Of a stretch of 64,000 nucleotides of DNA, positions 26,832 to 49,000 are shown in pieces. Every line of letters begins with the position of its first letter. Within the stretch, counting starts at the first letter, position 1. Origin of the DNA: Pogonophryne albipinna (Eukaryota > Chordata > Actinopteri > Perciformes > Artedidraconidae); NCBI GenBank assembly GCA_028583405.1, contig CM053260.1, positions 22,788,647 through 22,852,646 of the forward strand. Reading direction: 5' to 3'. The translations under genes were made by a program, and so were the position numbers. A model generated the notes under the pieces. The model had not been told where the DNA came from. It saw nothing but the letters and a program-made list of their open reading frames with translations, and made no database searches.

Positions 26832-28226
26832 GAGTTGCATTCATTCGATTTACAAAATGTAATAGAAATAGGGGGGAGTACCTGATAACTATTTACTACC
26901 TTGTATGTTTCAGACTTGAAATACTTAATTCTGTTATATATGACAGCTATATTTATCTTTTGCTGTTTATTTACATGTTTTTACATGTGCGTAGTTAAAT
27001 CAAAACTAGTCTGAGGACATCTGCGTATCAGCAGAGTTGTTTTGACAGAATTAAAAAGCAGAGGACAGTACAAGCTGTTCCTATGTGTGACTCCCTGACA
27101 GTTCTGTTTTCACATTAAAAGTGTTACATTTCCCCGCCGTGTCTCAGAAAAAGCAATTTGCCAGAGACGGTTAGATCAAAGCAAACAGCGTTAATGTCAT
27201 AAGCAGTTAGAACTGCGATACAGCAGACAGTCCATGAACCATCCCTTGCTTTAGAGAAAGGCAGAGAGAGAAAAAGACGAGAAGACAAAGAAGCAGAGAA
27301 GAGAAGGACACAAGCTGGATTTTATGTTTGCACATTGCTAAGCGTCTTAAACGAAATGTGTTGTGTTACTCTGTGTGTCCTTCTCTAAATGCATGCGTAT
27401 CTAAATATGTCAGAGAGACTGAATAAGGCGCATATACTGGTGCCTTTGTGCAGACGAATATTACCCAGACAAAGTATAATAGTTGGGCGAGAATACATAT
27501 TGAAACTAAGTGATTCAGGAATCCAGTGTAATGCTGGGGGGGGGGGAGTTGGACACATTCCAAACAGCCTTTACTAATTTGCATCTGAATGGTCCCCACC
27601 ATTAGTATGGTAAATATGCTGTAACACACAATAAGCACATTTAAGAGGGAACACGCACCAAATTGGGATCAAAAATGGTTCCACAAAGTGTACCACAAAA
27701 AAAGTGTCTCTCCCCCACATAAGAGAAGCAAGACACACAGACCCAGTGAAGCTTGCAGAGGCCTTTTGTACCTGCATTTCATCCTGCTCCTGAGGGGCGT
27801 TTGCCTCCCCTCTGTGTAAGCAAAACTGACATCCTTTATAAATGATTTATGAGCCAAAGATGCAAACGATAGAGCGTGAACTCCCTTGGGTGAAGCCTCT
27901 TCCATCTGTGAAGGATCACCTGTTCTTAGGTGGGCTTAAGCGCTCCTCCCGGTGCACTATCATGCGTCCTGGCTGTAGGAGGATGTCAGTGCTCAGCCTC
28001 CTGGCAGTGACGCAGCTACAGCAGCAGATATTATGGAGTCCTCAAGCTGCTGACAGAGGCTCCTACTGTCTGTGGCGTTGTTTAAACACTTGGCCAGAGG
28101 CGACTGGAAGGTAGCGGATAGAAATCTGCCTTTGATGTGAGAGCACTAGAAGAGAATTATTCAGACGTCTTCACCAGGGTTTTTAACTACCCATTGACCT
28201 GGGAATCAGTGCCGCTTTCAGGACAC
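26832..28226. other. Non-coding stretch
   Basis: No gene seen. It contains a G-run of 11 (27536-27546). Overlapping ORFs of 60-90 aa on both strands have no recognisable motifs. Confidence 0.45.
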
Positions 28227-28472
28227 TTATGGCGCATTTCCACTGCAGCGGGTAGCCCCGTTTAAGCGTCCTTAATCGTCCTCAAGCGGCCAGGCCAGTT
28301 TTTGGTGGCCTTTCCATATAGCGTAGCACCGGCTTTTTTTTTCCGGCCCCATAAAATCGTGGTTCTATCAGGCCAGGGCTGAACTAGTGACGTCAACACT
28401 CTCGACTGCTGATTGGTCAGAGAGAATCGTCACAAGATCGCGCGCGAGATCATCCCTAGCGTCGCATATATA

Positions 28473-29385
<913 letters not shown>

Positions 29386-29449
29386 TATCTAGAAGCAAGC
29401 TTGGAGCATTTTTATACACAGCATTTTTGTAAACGGAGGAGCTACAAAA

Positions 29450-29689
29450 ATGGCAACGTCAAAGAAAAGCACACCGTGGTCGACCGAGGAGGTAACGACG
29501 TTCCTACATCTCATTGGGGATGATAAAATCCAGCGGGAGCTCGACGGAACAACTCGAAATGTGAGAAAAAAAAAAGCTGATCGCCCCGCCTGCACTGCGT
29601 TGCTACCCCAGGTCCTAAACTGTAATGGAAATGCGCCACGGCCTCGGACGGCCAGCGAGGCAGCCCGAGGCCTGAGCGAGGACGCATAG
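29450..29689 (+). pseudogene. Myb/MADF-like ORF remnant of Harbinger
   Basis: A 79-codon ORF beginning MATSKKSTPWSTEEVTTFL. The block W-S-T-E-E-V-T-T-F-L-x-L-I-G-D-D-K-I-Q is followed by ELDGTTRN and has the spacing of the trihelix/Myb-SANT-like proteins of fish Harbinger elements ('W.dEEv..fL.l.gd.kIQ.eLdg..RN'). After TTRN the sequence diverges into Lys/Ala-rich frame that runs into the right terminal repeat, so the rest of the domain is deleted. Probably inactive. Confidence 0.65.
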
Positions 29690-29735
29690 GGACGCTTAAA
29701 CGGGGCTACGCCGCTGCAGTGGAAATGTACCATTA

Positions 29736-31683
29736 GTGAGAGGTTTTCAGAGAAATGCTACAAATCAGCAAAAAGGAGATCTTTCAATAAAGATGGGACC
29801 ACAAGGGAGTACAATACACCAGGGGAAAGGAATGTGTGCTTACTGTCAAATGTATTCAGGAGCATCTGGGCATATAGGATGTGTTCACGCTTGCAGTCTC
29901 AGCAGCCAGTGGCTCCCATGAACTTGACTATATTTCACACATAAGGTATATAGTATCTGCTGGATGTTGTTTCAGTTCGATACATATGAGAACTGCTAGA
30001 ACAGGAATAGGGGGTGATGTGACTCATAACTAGATAACCATAGTTTGTAATGGATATAAGTAAGTAACGGCGACCTGCTACAGTGCAATCAAATGTGCAC
30101 TTTGTTACTGTTAGTAGAGAATACATTCACTGCAGTTTAGTTTGTAAACTTAAAAGACAAATCTGAGAATCGTAAGCTACTTTTGGGTTCACAATCAAAG
30201 AAAGTGTTTCTATTAAGTCTATACTTTTATCTATACTTTAACACCCTCTCTCTTGTCCACACAAGCTGTTCCTCTTCCTTTCTTTAATGTTTCTGTGTTG
30301 TGATAGAGTTGGCATCACTTAGACTGAAGTTCATCTTCAAGTCTAAGTGGACGTTTTTATTGTATTGTTCCCAAATTGGGGCCCTAAGCTAAATGTTGTC
30401 ATGAGTCAGCATTAATCCCTGTTCATCTTAAGCGAATCACTTCAATGTCTCTAATATTAGCACAAGTATACTGTAGGTGCATGTTGAAAACACAGAGGCA
30501 CCATAGCACAGACTCAGAGTACCAAACAAGAAGCAGACGGCTAGAAGTGGGACAGCTCCTTCTGTGCTGCTGCCAACTCCACATAGAGAAGTGATGAAGG
30601 CCAGGGAGACGCCAGCCAAGCCAAGAGGCTAAAACAATTTGTAACTTCAACAGGATCTACAGTGGAGGATGAGTGCAGAGGAAAGCTTTTACATCAAATC
30701 TCGGGGAGCCCCAACAGGATTACAGCTCTACGCCTCTTTACAGCCCCACAACTGGCCCGAGTGGGATCAACTCTTCTGGTTAGACGGATGTCCCGGCAGC
30801 GTTCAGTCCGGGGTTTATAGTCATCTGTTACATTAATGTGAGTGTGTGTACAAACACTGTCTCCCCACCTGCACTCATTTTGCTTCGTTCTCTGCCTCAT
30901 TCCACTTGTTATTCAGATAAATGAATAGCTAAGCACTGTTGCCTTGACTGAGTTGTGCTCCTGGAGAGGCGCATTCAGCCAAGTCTCCCACAGGAGAGGG
31001 GGCCACTAAAATAATGGTGTGCTTTGTGAGGGTGTTCTGCTTCATCCCCCTCCCTCCCTCCCTGCCTCTCCCTCTCTGGTGGCCTCCCGGGGCACCTCTC
31101 CGCACCTTCCACCATCAGTCTGAAAGATAAACTCGCCCTGCTATAAAGAGGGGTCACACTTGTTGCTTTTATCAAATTTTCTTTTCATCCCTTGTATAAA
31201 CGTGATACTCCTCGCCCCCGCCATCCCCCCCTCCAGGGCTGCTGTAAGCTTAAACAATGAGAGCGGCTGTCTCCCAGAGCTACTCGCTAATGTGGAGGGA
31301 GAGTATTTAGTGTGTTCAGACACATTTAATTGCCGACCTTGTTCGCACGCCACGCCCCTGGTGGTGTTTTGTCCCTGGTTTATCACGTTTGCTCAGCAAG
31401 ACGAGGAAAACAAGAAAAACTGAGGCGGTTACAAAATGCTGACCTAAAATACAGATGCCTCATCAAGTGGGATTTCTAGGCCGTATCTAAAGCACTACAG
31501 GTAAACACTGTTTACATGCAAGTACTGTTTGGATTTACAGAAAATCTCTGCTTATACTGACCGAGAAAAACAACTGAAAAACAAATGAATTTATTTGTGT
31601 TCCCTTTCTATTGTAGCAAACAACAAAGCGTGTACTAAAGAAAATGGGCTGGTTACTGATGAGCGAGATGGGTTTTGAACACA
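29736..31683. other. Non-coding stretch
   Basis: No exon recognised. 31040-31130 is pyrimidine-rich (ccctccctccctccctgcc). Short ORFs overlap on both strands. Confidence 0.45.
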
Positions 31684-32085
31684 GTCATTGGAAACAGTTT
31701 GGAAAAGGGCTGGCACCTTCAAAAAACACTTGGCAGGTGATTGGATAAACCATCTGTCATTAAATATCTTACCCAAGCCCGTCAGGAGGAAAAACATTGA
31801 GAATAGCCGTCTGTGCCGTTTTTTTGCTCTTCTTTGATGAAGAAACACTCTTCAGTTCTGATAAAATTCAGGCTATTGCATCAGCTATCATAGCATCTTT
31901 GGGAGGTTATTATTTTTGGAATAACAGTTCCATCTCTGTGTTGCATCACACACACACCTAAACCTTCTCCGTAGCCGCAGGAGCTACTAACAGGACGCTG
32001 ATTGGTCCAGACAAACAAATTATTGAAGACTGACGAGATAGATTTTTTTTTTCGTGATAGCTCGAGAATCTGTGCAAGTATTTCC
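31684..32085 (+). repeat. Interspersed repeat, copy 1 of a pair
   Basis: It shares with 41900-42222, in the same order and orientation, gtcattggaaacagtttgga, acttggcaggtgattgga, the aagcc.gtc.ggag block, cacctaaacc, gtagc and gattctcg/cgtgata near the end. The family appears widely in fish genomes, but I cannot assign a class. Confidence 0.65.
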
Positions 32086-34469
32086 TGAAAGTGTCTTTTC
32101 GGAGTCTCAGCAGGTTATTTCCTGAATCACCCTGCCTTTAAATTGTGTTTCAGTAGGGCAAGGTATTGTGTGCATCTGGCATTCACAATGAGCAATCGCA
32201 CCGAGAGTTGGAGGTGTCGGAGAAATTGGCTGCCGAACACTTTTGCCACAGAGCGCCTGACATTAAGTGTGAAGGCACATGTCGTGAGGTGTGATTTTTT
32301 TTCTTATTCCTCCACTCTGCAAAGTGTTGAAGTGGTGCTTTGGGTTGTTAAAAACACGGTCTTCATACGGATGACAGAGAATGATATGTGTTTTAAAAAG
32401 TAGTCAGCTTAGTTTGACGACACTTTTAAATCATACCCCATAAGGGGGACGTTTTTACCTTGTGGAGACAATGCGAGTCTCAGACAAAAGGGGAGTTTAG
32501 GTCTGATAAAGGAGAGAACATTGGCCAAACGGTCATTATCATGCCAGACAGCGGAAAGAAATCCCCTCTGTGGCCTGAATGAGACTAGTGTCATTACCGG
32601 GCTATGCTTTGCAAAGCCATCAGATCAGGAAGAAGGTGGGAGGTGGGAGCCATTATCCATTTGGTAATTGTGGAGGCTAGTCATTACTCCTCCACCTTTG
32701 GCCTTATAAGTTTCAGAGGAATTTACTATCATCCAGTGACAGAACTAGTTTGATCTGAAAAGCAATGCAGTCAATAAACCTGTTCAAATCCATTGTTTCC
32801 CCCATGAGCCTCCCATTTCTTTGCCTTCTCTTTAAACAGCTCCTTTATTCCCTTCCCTTTTTCTGCCCTCTTTTCACCACTGAGCCTCTCATTTCTTCAA
32901 AGAACCCTCCACTGGTTTGACACCAGACAACTTCAGTCTATTTATCCCAAGGAGCAGATTAGGAAGGAACACTCCAAAGTCCGGAATTATTTTTTTGAAA
33001 AATACAATCTAGATACTCGAGGAGTGGAGTTTGAAACACATGTTTGTGTCAGGGTAGGGGCTTATAAAAATATATGATCAATCTGCATTATGGGAAATAT
33101 AGGATATGGTGTTTTTGAATCTTAACCCATTTAAGGGAATAAAAGTCCGGATATCTTTGCCTCAGCGCCATGGATCTTTTTCTTCCTGTAGTCTCCTGTC
33201 TTTATAAAACATTAACACTAGCTCACTGAAGTATGCCCTCACCTTCGTCCACTCCTTCCGCCTTGAAAACTCTTGTGTCTCTTTCCCTTACCTTCCTCTG
33301 TCTCTCACTACAGCAGCTGACTAGAAAAGGGAAGACAAACGGGTTATAGCTGAGAGAAACAGCAACCCTGGTGAGTAATGTCTGAGCTAATCAAACATCA
33401 TCTCTCAGCTCATCCCCGTTCCCTTAACTCTACGAGTCTCTTTCCTCTGTTCCCTGTCCTTCAGGGGCTCCTGACTGAACAAACCAGTGCACCCAGGCTG
33501 AATCTGTAGGGCCGCCCCCTCTTCTCCAAAAATACAAAATTACGCAGTCACTACGCATCTTAAGTGAAAAGCTTTCACACACACATACACTGCTTCAAAC
33601 CTCATCTGAGATGCAGAGTCCTAAAGAGGGCAGCCGACAGTCCCTTTACATATTTTCTTTAAAGAATCCAATGTGTTTATCTCATGTTTGCATGCATGTG
33701 ATAGCAGCATGCTTTATCGTGCAACATTGGGACAAATATTATGAGGCCTGATACAATATTATCACAATACTTACATTACGATACGCTATTTAAAATGTTT
33801 GAGTATTGGGATAATTATTAATGTTGCAATTATTTACTATTTTTAACCTCAAATGTTTTGTCAACATCGGTTTTATCTAATAAGATAAAGTTTTCTGCGC
33901 ATTACTGATTTCTTTCTTATTTCTCCATTTCCTTCCTCCGAAATCTCGATGACTTTGACAGAAATGTAATTAAATGTAATTTGTATTTGCAATATTTATC
34001 ATTTATCGAAACTCAGTGTCCATGTAACAAGACAATAATGCCACACAAAATGCGATACTACCCCCTCCACCAATAATAAATATTCGATTAGCCACAGTTA
34101 AATACTTGTATCATTTGATATTTGCATTGCTGTTGGGATGCTCCGACATTCCCATTTGTTCTCCCACTGATCTCATTTAATGACTTCTGATTTAATGAGT
34201 CATATTTCAACTTCATGAATCTCATCTAACTTCAAACAATAAATTGTGTCCCCTGAAGCTTTTCCCATCACCTACGAGAGTGTGTTAGTGAGTGTTGCAT
34301 TGTGGGCAGAAGTGACATGCAGCGGGGAGGCAGGTGCTACAGGGTAATCACAAACACAGCAAGCTTTTAATTATGCTCTCTCGTATGAACTGTTAATGAA
34401 TGTGAAGCTCATGCAAATAGCAATGTGTTCCCACTGTGTCTGCTACACACATGTGCAATCAACCACACA

Positions 34470-34503
<34 letters not shown>

Positions 34504-35630
34504 AAGTGTAAAGGAGTGGGATTGGCAACAGATAGCCCCGGTGCAGAGCTTCCTCCTGGCTCGGAGCAGAGAGGACTCTCCTCTCAATCCCCACTCTTGT
34601 TCTGCTAATAACACAAACAGAGACAGCAGACAGTTGCCGGCTCAGCCTGGGCTCCTTTAGCTGCTGGTACCAAAGGAGGCACATAACAGGACGTAAACAG
34701 GATTTAAGGTGTTGTGGTTGGCGCTACAAAATAAGCCTGCAGGTTCTTTATGGTCCACGGCTTTCTTTCCTCAAAGCTCGACCTGTCTACAGACTCTCCC
34801 TTTGAGGGTTCAGGTCATCCTTCCTTCTCTTTTTGAGGCTGTGTTGCTCCTTTCATCCTCGCTGTGGGCTGTAATCCCTGCCACCTCCCACCCTTTGGGC
34901 TCACCTCCTAGCAGGGTCCCGTCTGACACGGATGGAAGTGCTGATAATTGATTCACTGTGGATTCCCCTCGTATGATATTTGTGCAATTTGTTCTCCTTT
35001 CTGTTTGTATGTGTTGTCTTTTGGCATGTGTTCCATTTTTCATACGAGTGATGGATAAATTATTGCTTCAGCTTTTCAGCTAAAGCTCAGTCTGGGAGAA
35101 AAACAGCAGCAGTGTGTCCTCCTGTCTGCATGCTGGTTGTTCTCGCTGCGTTACATTCTGTCCCTCCATGTCTTCATCCCTGTGCCTCCATCTCTCTGCT
35201 CTATTTTCTCGCCCTGTCCTCATGTCATCTTTGTCTCTTGGATCAGTGATGTAAAAAAAGAAAAGAAAAGAAGACTATCCAAGCCAAGCCGCAGACTTGA
35301 ATAAGGCATAGAAAAAGGCTGCAAATCGGATTAGGGCGGAGGGGAGGGATCCTTTTCTGTTGAAAATCCATTTTGTGGCAGGGTGGACGTTGTATGTACA
35401 ATGACAGGCAGGACATACATTTTTCTCAAAGAGGGTGAGGGTGACAAGCAAAAAAAAAATGTCTGCATAAAAGAGAAAGCTTTCATATGGAACACCACAG
35501 CGGATGATCCTGCAGTTTCTGAGAAATGTCCCACATTCTTTGCAGTCTACTCTTATTATCCAAAGACAAGATACAGAGAGATGGAGATGAATGTACTTCA
35601 GACATTGATTAAATATATAGAGCCCTATAC
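32086..35630. other. Non-coding stretch
   Basis: 33725-34140 contains repeated cgatac/caatatt motifs (gatacaatattatcac, ttacgatacgctat, gcaatatttatcatttatc) resembling an old MITE, but no termini were found. Otherwise nothing recognised except the CA array at 34471. Confidence 0.4.
34471..34502 (+). repeat. (AC)16 microsatellite
   Basis: Uninterrupted AC dinucleotide run of 32 bp. Confidence 0.95.
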
Positions 35631-35638
35631 CTCTATAC

Positions 35639-36225
35639 CACATGTGTCAAACTCAAGGCCCGGGGGCCAAATCAGGCCCTTGGTGGATTTAATTTTGGCC
35701 CGCAGGATAATTTTTAATTACTATTAGATCTGGCCCGCCGGTATGTTGCACGCACACCTTCACTCAATCCTGAGGGCTTCCTCAGCTCAGAGCCTGACCC
35801 CAAACATTGATGAACTTGCACCCAAGATGAGATGCCAAGTATCTGAACTAGCATCACAGAGCAGCACACTGAGCTCAATGGATGTTTCCTTCTGCACTTT
35901 TTCTCTCACGACAACAGGGCATGTTTGGTTTGTTCTTTGAGGGAAATAGTTTTTTTGAAGCTGTTGTTGGCCTGTGGAAAAATGTAATCATAAGAAATGT
36001 CTCCGGAAAAGCTGCAGATAGAGCCATAAGAAATGAATGCAACTGATTATTTAATGTTTAATGTTGTTTTTATAGGCAATCATTTAAGCTTTGTTAGTTC
36101 CAGGTTTAATATGTGCAATAAGTTCATTTCAATACGTTCTGCAATAAACATTGAATCTGTCCGGCCCTCGACTAGTACCCATTTTTTTATTTTGACCCAC
36201 CGTGTATTTCAGTTTGACACCCCTG
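35639..36225 (+). mobile_element. hAT element with perfect 8-bp target duplication
   Basis: The left end is CACATGTGTCAAACTCAAGG and the right end, reverse-complemented, CAGGGGTGTCAAACTG. CTCTATAC is present exactly on both sides (35631-35638 and 36226-36233). The subterminal ggcccgggggccaaatc and cggccctcgac segments are those of a hAT family found across vertebrates. The 587-bp element is internally deleted. A short ORF (35743-35940) with LTPNIDELAPKMRCQVS resembles the extreme C-terminal tail of related hAT transposases, but this is tentative. Confidence 0.9.
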
Positions 36226-36233
36226 CTCTATAC

Positions 36234-41899
<5,666 letters not shown>

Positions 41900-42222
41900 T
41901 GTCATTGGAAACAGTTTGGAAAAGGAAAGCCACTTTCAAAAAGACTTGGCAGGTGATTGGATTAAGCATCTGCCAATCAAGCTCTTTCCGAAGCCAGTCG
42001 GGAGAAAAAACGTATTTTCTATCGAGGAAACTCAGTGCTGTTCTTTGCTCTACTTTTAATAAATAAATACTGATATTACTGATCCTATTTCACACACTAT
42101 GCTTTCATCTTTAAGACGCACCAAGGTTGTTGGATAGTCGACTATGTTTTCGAGTCAGGCGCACCTAAACCACGCCGGTAGCTGACTGTACTATTTACCA
42201 GATTCTCGCGTGATATTTCAAA
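41900..42222 (+). repeat. Interspersed repeat, copy 2 of a pair
   Basis: It matches the repeat at 31684-32085 in order and orientation, beginning gtcattggaaacagtttgga and ending around gattctcgcgtgatatttc. It is shorter because the middle portion differs. Confidence 0.65.
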
Positions 42223-45877
<3,655 letters not shown>

Positions 45878-45885
45878 GTACACAC

Positions 45886-46079
45886 TGGGGATGGGAACGA
45901 TTAATCGAATATTCAAAATTATTCAGGCATTCGAATATGAGAGGAATTATTTATTTATTTTTAGGAGGGGTGCCTAAGTTGATTACATATTATCAAATAT
46001 ACATTTCGGTTAATCGGTTTACCGTTTTTTTGGGGGTCGAATATTCGAATATACATTTGCTTTCAAATTCCCATCCCTA
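45886..46079 (+). mobile_element. Short hAT MITE
   Basis: The left end is TGGGGATGGGAA and the right end, reverse-complemented, TAGGGATGGGAA. Flanks are GTACACAC (45878-45885) and GTAAACAC (46080-46087), an 8-bp duplication with one mismatch. Subterminal gaatattc/cgaatat motifs form further inverted matches. The element is 194 bp and non-coding. Confidence 0.8.
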
Positions 46080-46087
46080 GTAAACAC

Positions 46088-49000
46088 CATACAAACTAAA
46101 CAGAATGACAAAGGTAATAGTAATGTGTGTCACAGGAAGCAGCATCACATAGCAGTGAGAAAGTACTCAATGATAGCGTGAATGAAAAAAGCATCCATTT
46201 CGCCCCACTGTAGACTTTTCACAGACCAGCTGTACTCTTTCAACATCCACCAGCCACATCCATTAAGTCTATTAATGCTGACAACCTCAGTTTCCACCCT
46301 ATTCTGTTCATTCAGCCATTAGATGGTTTTTTTTGGTTTAATATTATTGTTTAACTATTTGATTCCGATGCTGCTATAAAACGAACTTTGACTCCAACAC
46401 CAATTGCCATGGTAATAACCTCTGTACACATAACACCCCAAAGCCAAGTCCATGTTTAATGCATCTGTAAATGTCCCCCAGCTGAAGGTAATTCTGAACA
46501 CTTTAGCACACAGCTTTATCCAGTTGTTCATGTTGATCACACACACAGGCCATCTTTCCAACTCTTCCTCGTGTTTCATCTAACATGCTGCGGGGCCCGA
46601 TGGTGGAAGAGGCTCTTGTATTGTTGCCAACATCCACCCTAGCTCCACGATAATGAGCTCTACGGGCCCTGAACCCGACCTGAGCAGGAAGAGCTATCAG
46701 TTAAAAATACCAGGAAGAACCATCACTGTGGTCAAAGCATCTCGTGGTGCTTCAATAGTTTAATATAATCTTGGAACGGCATAACAGAAATGCAAATCAA
46801 GCTGTGAATCACTACTCAAGAAATCAACAAACCCGGCAGATATCTACGGATGGTGGATGTTTATTCATGACAGGTGAGTTATACGCAGTAGTTCTGTGGC
46901 CCTGCAGGCCAGCAGAGCTTATTCAAGCAGGACGTTTAACTCTCCGCTTCATAATGATACTTTTTAGAGAGCTGTTCAAAGCTTTCCATGTCCTCTGGTC
47001 AGAAAATAGACGGTTAGATTAGAAATGACTGCAGCATGTCCAGCCGCTAACCTGTGGGCTGCAAATCAAAAGCCTACATGCATCGGTACAGACATGAGCC
47101 ATTGTATGCTAATTCCATCAGCATAACAATCGCTCTGCTTTTAACGCACGCAGAAACCAGCAATAGATGAGCGCCAAACTACAGAACTGGTGTCGAACAT
47201 CTGTCATGTTTCGGTGGAAGCTCTGACGTGTCATCATTTGGGTTAGCCTTGATGTTCAGATTGGTTTACACAGCTATAAATTTGACGCTGCATTTAAATA
47301 GGTGCCAGGGCCATCATTCACTCTGCCACAGCAGTGTGGTTGTAATCATGATGACACAGTAATATAGCATCCAATGTTTTACCCTGGCTAAATGGCTGTT
47401 TATGGCAATAAGAAGGTGTTTATTCCCAGAGGCCACAGTTAGTCAGACTGCCTCTTATTGTTTTACTGTTGGGTTGTGGTGCAGAGCGCAAACACTGTCA
47501 CCAACACCCCTACCACCACCCCCCCTCCTCCTCCTCTGTTGGTTCTCAGAGCTATTATTTTTATCTGAAAACCTATAGAGGCAACAGAGAGAAAAGAGAC
47601 AAGAGAAAGAGCTGGAGAGAGGGGGGAGGCACACAGAGAGACAGAGTGGAGCAGGGGAGGAAAACTGTGATTCTTCAGAACCTCTGATCGATGCTACCAG
47701 CATGTGTCTGCGTTGCACGTTGCCAGCAAAACAGAGGGCTCTATTGATTTGCTCCCATATTTCAATCCAAAAAAAAGGGGGCCCTCAACCCCAGACGTAC
47801 CTCTGTATTCTATGAATTACCAACCTCTTACTAAATAAAGAATAGAACGCCAAACGTCAAGCTTACGCATATTTGAAGGAAAAAAAACCCTGTTCTTGTT
47901 ATCCAGGGACTACAAAAGACACTTGTGTGTGCAACTGGGACATCTTTGGCATGGTAATGATGCTCGATGTGGAAATCTGACTGCTGTCGGCCGATGGCTA
48001 TAATCTTCTCATGGGTATTTACAGTGCGCCTCGATCCAATTCATGCACAAATATGTCAAGAAGTGAGCAGGAGGTACAAAAAGAATAATAATCTCTTTTG
48101 TGTTCCCTTGGCAGTTTAACCGTGAGCACGTTACTCGGCAGAGATCAGAAATACAAAGGTCTCCAGGTGGATTATTATAATGTAGACCCATCAGGAGGTC
48201 AAAGCTAATACCATAATGGCACATTTAACATTTGAGCAGATACCTACAGGGGCCTGTGCTACTACGCATTAACCTCTACGCAAAGCGTGCGTATGTGCAT
48301 GGGGATACAAGCTGTGTTTGTGACCTGCTCTTGTACGAGTGCGGCTCTAAATGTGAATCAGACGAGTAAGTCATGCTTCGGTTTGAGGAGTCGTTTTGGA
48401 GGAAATGGATTCATAAGGGAGTCAGAGGTAGTGTGATGAGATCTCGCAGGTTTCGAGAGAGAGAAAGTAACAGATAGATAGACGGATATTGTGTTCATGG
48501 TAAAAAAAAGTAAGGTAAGCAATAGAAAATGTAAAAATATTAAATTCTTAACTGACATGGAGATGAGAGGCGACAGGAAGCAGAACGGATTTAGTCGTAT
48601 CACAAATCCACGGCGTAATATCTGTTGTTTATTCTGGTCAGCAAAACATATTTACAAATTTGTCAGCCTCCCACAGACAAATCTGCATCACAACAGGAAG
48701 GAGCATGGTCTTGTATTGTGATTTCCAATCAGCCATCTGAAGCCCAGCCAGCTCTTTCAAACAGACCGTCTGCAGAAAGTGTGACTGACTTTCATTTGCT
48801 GTTGTCACAATGCTGCCAGTTTTAGCTCCAGAGGTAACACACATTTAGATGAAATACACCAAGAATGCTTGTTTAAAACATTGGAATAGGATTAAAAGAA
48901 CGTCTTCCCATCAATTTCATGGGAGATTGAAACACATTAATGGACAATCTGTGAAAAATGCAAAAACACAGAGATTGGTGAGTTTTAAATGCAATGAGAT

